64,000 bases of DNA, from positions 1,550,001-1,614,000 of the forward strand of contig NC_012966.1 of NCBI RefSeq assembly GCF_000027005.1, given 5' to 3'. Shown piece by piece: positions 59,309-64,000 of the stretch; position 1 is the first letter of the stretch; the number at the start of each line of letters is the position of its first letter. The notes beneath the pieces are model-generated. The model saw only the letters and a program-made list of their open reading frames with translations, was not told where the DNA came from and made no database searches. Position numbers and translations under genes: made by a program. The DNA comes from Komagataella phaffii GS115 (lineage: Eukaryota > Ascomycota > Pichiomycetes > Pichiales > Pichiaceae).

Positions 59309-61123
59309 TTATACCCTACTCAACTGGGCCGTTTTAGTGAATGGATCTAAGGCTAAGTGAGACATATGCAGGGGATCAATGTACTTGACTTGTTCATCGG
59401 TCAAGTTCATAAATGTACTAAAAGAGCCAGCAATAGTTTCATTAACTTGAAGTTGAGGTGAAGCAATGGGGCTTTTAGCAAGAGTCAACGTAAAACCGCG
59501 GGATATCTCCTCAAGTTCAGCCTTAGAAACTTGTAGCTGTTTCAGCTTCACATCCAACTCAGCAGCCGTCGAATACTTGAAATTACTGTGAATAGCTTCA
59601 TCTAACGCAAAGCATTGGCTATCAATAATGTTGAAAGGATCAAATTCGGTCTCTGTGGCATAAAACCACCTTGAGAAACTAGAGAAGTCAAAAAAAAGTT
59701 GACCTAAGATTGCGGACAGGTTGGAATTCCAATAATGGACATATTTGCTTAGTTTGTGGGTATATTTGGAGTCATCAACTAATCGTAGCAGTTCGGCATT
59801 CTGGAAAAATAATAAAGATAATTCCAGCTTAAGCTGTTTCTGAACACTGATGAATAACGGGTGATGACAGTACTTCACGAATAGTGAGCAAACCAGTTTG
59901 CTGTATTCGACAAGCAGCCACGGTTTAAGGAGAAATGGATCAGGGTATGTATCTGGAATTCCCAGTAGTTTCCAAACAGAACAAAGTTTCTCCATTAGAT
60001 CAATGAGTAGATGTACAAACAGCTTCATATGATCGTAGGATAGGGACGTTTCTTTGCGATTTGACAATAGAGCCGCCTTGAGGTAGTCTGTCAGAAGAAT
60101 GATATAGTGACTCGTCTTTTCAATGCCATTATCCATCAGATTCAGCAAACTGGAAGATTGAAGATCGTCTAGCGCATATTCAAACACCAAGCTAGATTTA
60201 GAGTCTTGCATTTTGGATGTTAGATGGTAATAGCGTAGGTGAAACTGAAACACTGGATCGTCGTTAGAAGAGTATTCCAGTTGAGTGTCCAGTGGGTTCA
60301 TACTAGACCTGAAACGAAGGTTAAAAAAAAACGCTTTGAAATAACCCACAAGATTACTATTGCTGGTGTTGTCTGTTTCGTTGATCCTGTCCAACCATTT
60401 GAGATCTACCAATGACAGCAATAAGCAAACCACTAGCGGTATATTATCTTGCGCTTTTATGTGCGTATAAACACAACGCCGACTCTTATCTCGGAGAGCT
60501 TCCCTTATGGCACACTGAGCTCGTAGGTCTCCGCTTAAAACATATATGGTTAGAAATAACAAATAGTCTTCATTGTATACGTTATCAGTTAGAGACACAC
60601 CAAACAAATGGAGGGGAACCATGAAATAATAGAAACTTTTCCGAAACCAGCCAAGCATCTCTACCAGCTGGTAATAGTTCATGGAAGAGGTTCCGTTAGG
60701 GAGTTTATACTTATGGTCAACGTTGAGAGCGACCAAACTATTGATCTGAGCTTTCAGTTCACCAACTTCCTTGTTCAGATTCTTTATCAGATTGCTCCTT
60801 TTCATGGGTATGATAATCTCTAATTCACACTGCACATTTTTCCTAGAGCACATAGAGCAGGCATTCGGTTTCCTCTCCTGGAAGTCACACTTGATTTTAT
60901 GTTTTCGACATCTGGTACACGATTTGAGTTTCCGCGGCTTTGGATGATCTGATTCGCTTTTACCATTTTTGTTAACGATCTTAGTGACCACTGGTGGTGT
61001 AGCTATCATCATGGAGGGATCGGATCTTAGGTGGAAGTGTTTTCTCACAAGAAAATCATTGCCCTGGTTTTTGATCTGCTTTTTTCGGAGCCCACGTAGA
61101 TGCATGAAGTTCCTTTCCCGCAT
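59309..61123 (-). CDS. Zn2Cys6 fungal transcription factor
   Basis: This 604-residue regulator has a binuclear zinc cluster at about residues 49-80 (C-x2-C-x6-C-x9-C-x2-C-x6-C: CTRCRKHKIKCDFQERKPNACSMCSRKNVQC). A basic linker and a short coiled coil (LIKNLNKEVGELKAQINSLVAL) indicate dimer binding to CGG half-sites. The rest is a helical middle homology region with many Leu and Phe, typical of fungal-specific transcription factors. The target pathway is unknown and I do not recognise an orthologue. The ATG at 61123 gives a basic N-terminal extension (MRERNFMHLRGLRKKQIKNQG); in-frame ATGs at codons 7, 38 and 39 would also keep the cluster. Its promoter contains a 27-base T run. Confidence 0.85.
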   Translation of the reverse strand: MRERNFMHLRGLRKKQIKNQGNDFLVRKHFHLRSDPSMMIATPPVVTKIVNKNGKSESDHPKPRKLKSCTRCRKHKIKCDFQERKPNACSMCSRKNVQCELEIIIPMKRSNLIKNLNKEVGELKAQINSLVALNVDHKYKLPNGTSSMNYYQLVEMLGWFRKSFYYFMVPLHLFGVSLTDNVYNEDYLLFLTIYVLSGDLRAQCAIREALRDKSRRCVYTHIKAQDNIPLVVCLLLSLVDLKWLDRINETDNTSNSNLVGYFKAFFFNLRFRSSMNPLDTQLEYSSNDDPVFQFHLRYYHLTSKMQDSKSSLVFEYALDDLQSSSLLNLMDNGIEKTSHYIILLTDYLKAALLSNRKETSLSYDHMKLFVHLLIDLMEKLCSVWKLLGIPDTYPDPFLLKPWLLVEYSKLVCSLFVKYCHHPLFISVQKQLKLELSLLFFQNAELLRLVDDSKYTHKLSKYVHYWNSNLSAILGQLFFDFSSFSRWFYATETEFDPFNIIDSQCFALDEAIHSNFKYSTAAELDVKLKQLQVSKAELEEISRGFTLTLAKSPIASPQLQVNETIAGSFSTFMNLTDEQVKYIDPLHMSHLALDPFTKTAQLSRV

Positions 61124-61406
61124 TTCGGAAATTTGACCAATCCCGCGCGTTTACAATGTCATTGAGAATTGTTGCGTAATCAATAAACGAAAACTCCGTC
61201 GGAGTTTTGGGAATTGATACCGGAGACAGTAGTTTTCTTCACAGACGAAACGTGTATTCGAATAAGCAGATCCGTTAGCTGAAAAATGTAATTTGAATTG
61301 GTAGATTCATTATGCCTGCCAAAATGATGGGGCAAAATTGTGGCTTTTCGAAGTGTTATATGAACTGTTTCGCATCTGGAACTCCAATTTTGCGTGGTAT
61401 ATTCAC

Positions 61407-61433
61407 TTTTTTTTTTTTTTTTTTTTTTTTTTT
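61407..61433 (+). repeat. 27-base poly(dT) tract
   Basis: Twenty-seven uninterrupted T residues lie about 285 bases upstream of the zinc-cluster gene start. Long poly(dA:dT) tracts exclude nucleosomes and are also hard to sequence, so the exact length may be inaccurate. Confidence 0.85.
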
Positions 61434-61565
61434 CCCTCATGCATTCTCAGGACACCTTTTTTTTGGCGCCTGGAAGAAAACTACTGGATGAGACTCACAG
61501 GATGACGTCGGATCAAGGGAGGTACAGTACCCTTTATTTCCCCTAAGTGAAACTATCTATTCTAT

Positions 61566-64000
61566 CTATCTGCCAACTACAAGCTCGGTAACAAGTCCTA
61601 ATAGTTCTTTTTTCATTTGGGTAATGTTCGAAGTTTCTGGGTAACTAATACTCTCCTCTAATGCTGAGTTGATCACTCTGATGATGCATTGATGTAAACA
61701 AAACCCACCTGCTTGTGCATCTTTGTTTTGAGACCAGGTTATGAGTTGTGAAAGATTTTGGTCTACAATTTCAAAAGGTGTACCTTTGTTTGTTGCAAAA
61801 TTCGACTCAATTGTTTTCACTTGACGGTGCCGTTCCATAAACTCTTGGATAACTTTGTCCTCCCGAAGTTCAACCTTATCGTGTATATAGGCAATCATCT
61901 GATAGACATCATTTGAGACAATGCCAAATATCACTTTATGCATGATCTTTCCTTCGTTTCCATCGTTCGAGTTTTTCTCGTCAATAAGAAATGATAAAAT
62001 CTTCAGGAGGGTGTGGTAAGTGTCTTTTAACAATCCCTGTTCCTTGGTATGCTCCAGCCGGGACAAACGGATTTGAATTTCCTTGCTGTTAGCTAAGAAT
62101 GGAAGTATTGTTAAGATGAGAAACGGTTGTACTATGAGCTCTAAAGCGTTGTTGATGTGATCATCAAAGTTGATCAATTTGTAATGTACACATGTGATGC
62201 TTTCTTTGAGAATTTGAGGACAAATTCTTAACATACGAGCAATGCTTGTACGTTTGATCAAACTGTCCGAAATTCCGGTTTCAGCGTGCCCCGAAGGTGG
62301 GTTTCTCAAGAATAGACAGTTAACCCATTCGTTAATCAAATCATCATCGTAAGACACTTTAGCATAATTTGGTTGTAGAGACGAAATAAACTTTAGGACA
62401 AACGAAACTGTGTCTGGTCTGTTTGCCCCTTTTATGGAAGACACAACATGATTCATTTTTAGGTTAAAATGTTGGTATATATAGGTCATGGCTAGCAGCA
62501 GAATGTTGAACTCAAAATAGAAGTACTGTAAATTATCGTCATCATCCATAATGCTATTAGCGTAGTCCGCGTCTATTGTGGTGCTATCGTTAGTATTGGT
62601 ATTGTTGCTGTTGAAAGATAAAGAATCTATGTCCCATTTACTAGCATACGTGACAAGTTTTCTTAAAACAATGTATGGGGAATGGTAAAGTAAAAACGAC
62701 TCCATCACACGTTCATTACCCAAACAGCTGATTAACAGACGATTTAATCTGGAGGTATCATTAGACGATATGAACTTTTCCAATAGCATGCCAAACTCAT
62801 TCAGAAATTGTAACTTGCATTCATAATTACGATGGTGCTCATATGAGGGAAAGCTTCTCTCTAAATTCACTAAGATTTCACATTCTTCCACCGATACAAA
62901 CTCAGGGTTGGTATTGCTGAGCGTTTCTAGTATGAAAGACAGGTCATGTTTATCATTCAATATCTCTAACTGAGAGCTGCTGAGTTTTTCAGCTTTAATG
63001 AGATCCATGGCCGCACATGAAACCACGAAATGATCTTTCACAAGAAGAGAAGTGGTCTCAAATGAGTTCATAATGGTCCAAAGTGTTTCTTGGTTAAACT
63101 GGAACACTTTCTGCACCAGTAAAGGCACCTTAACAACGATAAAATGGTACCAGACATCATGTGCCAGCTTTTCCATTTCTTTGTCCGGAGTGAGCATGTC
63201 AATGCTCTCAAAGCAACCACTCAAAAGCTCATACAAAATACTGCTGCTAACTTTAACGTTTCTAAGATCGTTTTCTGAAACGTTCAGTATCTTGGTAAAT
63301 CCATTCAAAAACTGAACCATTTGATCCAAAGTTTTCAGGCATGCATAGTTAGTAACAACTTGATAGTCCAGCCACATTAGCTTTTTCAGTCTGACCATTC
63401 TCAACGTATTGACCCTAGTCTTCTTTATTTCTTTTCTACCTGTAAATTTAGCTGTGAATCTCTTCGTAATCGCTCGAACCTGGTTTCGAATCATTTCAAA
63501 ACCTTGACGTTCACTAATACAATCCTGGATGCCATCCAATATATCCTTCACTATTTCAAACTGTTTCTTATCTTCGCCATTATCACATTTATCAATCAGA
63601 TTATCAATCAAGTTGAGAAAGGAGTTATAAACTCTTATTACAACAAAGTGGTTGTCCATGATCCCGCCCAAATACTTGCTGTATACATTCAATGCACCCA
63701 GTACCTTGCTCCAGTATTCATGTTGGTAAAAGTTTTTGAACTTCCCTTTGTTGATCGATTTACTGATCTTATTGACTACAATGTACTGATCGTTCAGCCT
63801 CAACAACGGCAAATATTTAGCAAACAGCTTGGGCATAGTAATCAATCCTATATCCGAGTCATTTTCGGTCTCTCCATTCTGACTATTGACGCTATCTCCT
63901 TCTACTAATAATTCTACCAGATAGTTAAGTTTGAGGTCGCTGGAATTGTCATTTTGGTCTATCCGATTAAGAAGATCGTTGACCACTTCAGTTTCTGCCA
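61566..64000 (-). CDS. NUT1: Mediator subunit 5 (Nut1-like), 5' end outside the window
   Basis: The reading frame is open through the window edge, so the N-terminus is missing and about 810 residues are seen. Patterns typical of fungal Mediator subunit 5 include FRNPPSGHAETGISDSLIKRTSIARMLRICPQIL-like text (here LRNPPSGHAETGISDSLI near 62290) and a long all-helical composition. Med5/Nut1 belongs to the Mediator tail and helps activator-dependent transcription by RNA polymerase II. There are no catalytic motifs. The frame starts with GTG at 63986 only because codons before it run out of the window (Ala-Glu-Thr-Glu-Val). The tail end is clean, with a stop at 61566-61568. Assignment is moderate because Med5 is poorly conserved. 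Confidence 0.7.
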   Translation of the reverse strand, partial: AETEVVNDLLNRIDQNDNSSDLKLNYLVELLVEGDSVNSQNGETENDSDIGLITMPKLFAKYLPLLRLNDQYIVVNKISKSINKGKFKNFYQHEYWSKVLGALNVYSKYLGGIMDNHFVVIRVYNSFLNLIDNLIDKCDNGEDKKQFEIVKDILDGIQDCISERQGFEMIRNQVRAITKRFTAKFTGRKEIKKTRVNTLRMVRLKKLMWLDYQVVTNYACLKTLDQMVQFLNGFTKILNVSENDLRNVKVSSSILYELLSGCFESIDMLTPDKEMEKLAHDVWYHFIVVKVPLLVQKVFQFNQETLWTIMNSFETTSLLVKDHFVVSCAAMDLIKAEKLSSSQLEILNDKHDLSFILETLSNTNPEFVSVEECEILVNLERSFPSYEHHRNYECKLQFLNEFGMLLEKFISSNDTSRLNRLLISCLGNERVMESFLLYHSPYIVLRKLVTYASKWDIDSLSFNSNNTNTNDSTTIDADYANSIMDDDDNLQYFYFEFNILLLAMTYIYQHFNLKMNHVVSSIKGANRPDTVSFVLKFISSLQPNYAKVSYDDDLINEWVNCLFLRNPPSGHAETGISDSLIKRTSIARMLRICPQILKESITCVHYKLINFDDHINNALELIVQPFLILTILPFLANSKEIQIRLSRLEHTKEQGLLKDTYHTLLKILSFLIDEKNSNDGNEGKIMHKVIFGIVSNDVYQMIAYIHDKVELREDKVIQEFMERHRQVKTIESNFATNKGTPFEIVDQNLSQLITWSQNKDAQAGGFCLHQCIIRVINSALEESISYPETSNITQMKKELLGLVTELVVGR

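Overview
The window is nuclear DNA from a budding yeast, most probably Komagataella phaffii (Pichia pastoris) or a very close relative. The reasons are single-exon genes at yeast density, standard-code reading of CTG as Leu, yeast-specific subunits (Cox14, Zds1, Lsb5, Abf2, a Med5-like protein), a retained RTF2 (not found in Saccharomyces as far as I know), and a PDI1 protein that agrees with the published P. pastoris PDI1 as I remember it. I could run no database search. Family calls rest on motifs, lengths and remembered homologues.

Layout. 0.7-8.5 kb: Fms1-type polyamine oxidase, an F-box protein, a DUF1746 (Dsc4/Vld1-like) membrane protein, RPC40 and an unrecognised coiled-coil protein. 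9.4-17.3 kb: an MFS sugar/polyol transporter, a mitochondrial thioesterase-like protein, BNA4 and UTP22. 17.7-23.8 kb: a Snq2-type PDR transporter and a LETM1 protein. 24-31 kb: tRNA-Val(AAC), ZDS1, RCE1, a TENA/THI-4 protein and a DHA1 drug transporter. 31-38 kb: RTF2, COX14, a UDP-glucose 4-epimerase, a glutaredoxin, LSB5 and GLO1. 38-44 kb: MXR2, PDI1, MRPL32, CDC10 and glycogenin. 44-53 kb: GID7, CUE2, an orphan gene, APM1, ABF2 and a second small orphan. 54-64 kb: a C2H2 zinc-finger protein, BIM1, an m-AAA protease subunit (YTA10/AFG3), tRNA-Cys(GCA), a Zn2Cys6 regulator and the 3' part of a MED5-like gene that leaves the window.

The genes are ordinary housekeeping and stress functions with no operon-like or accessory-island logic. 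Several touch related processes: redox and carbonyl defence (GRX, GLO1, MXR2), secretion (PDI1, APM1), mitochondrial upkeep (YTA10, ABF2, MRPL32, COX14, LETM1) and efflux (SNQ2-like, DHA1). Convergent pairs are very tight. ZDS1 and RCE1 overlap by six bases, and other pairs end 7-70 bp apart.

The strongest anomalies are two single-base (+1) frame breaks in genes expected to be intact: PDI1 (near 39562) and the m-AAA protease gene (near 58536). Both look like one extra A on the coding strand. Sequence error is the most likely cause, but a strain-specific lesion or, for the protease, a +1 recoding event should be excluded. Other points are short regulatory palindromes: a double CRE and a CGG-N9-CCG palindrome before the MFS transporter, an AP-1 site before GRX, and ACGTG cores before PDI1. 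I found no CRISPR, viral or clear transposon sequence, and no convincing undescribed system.
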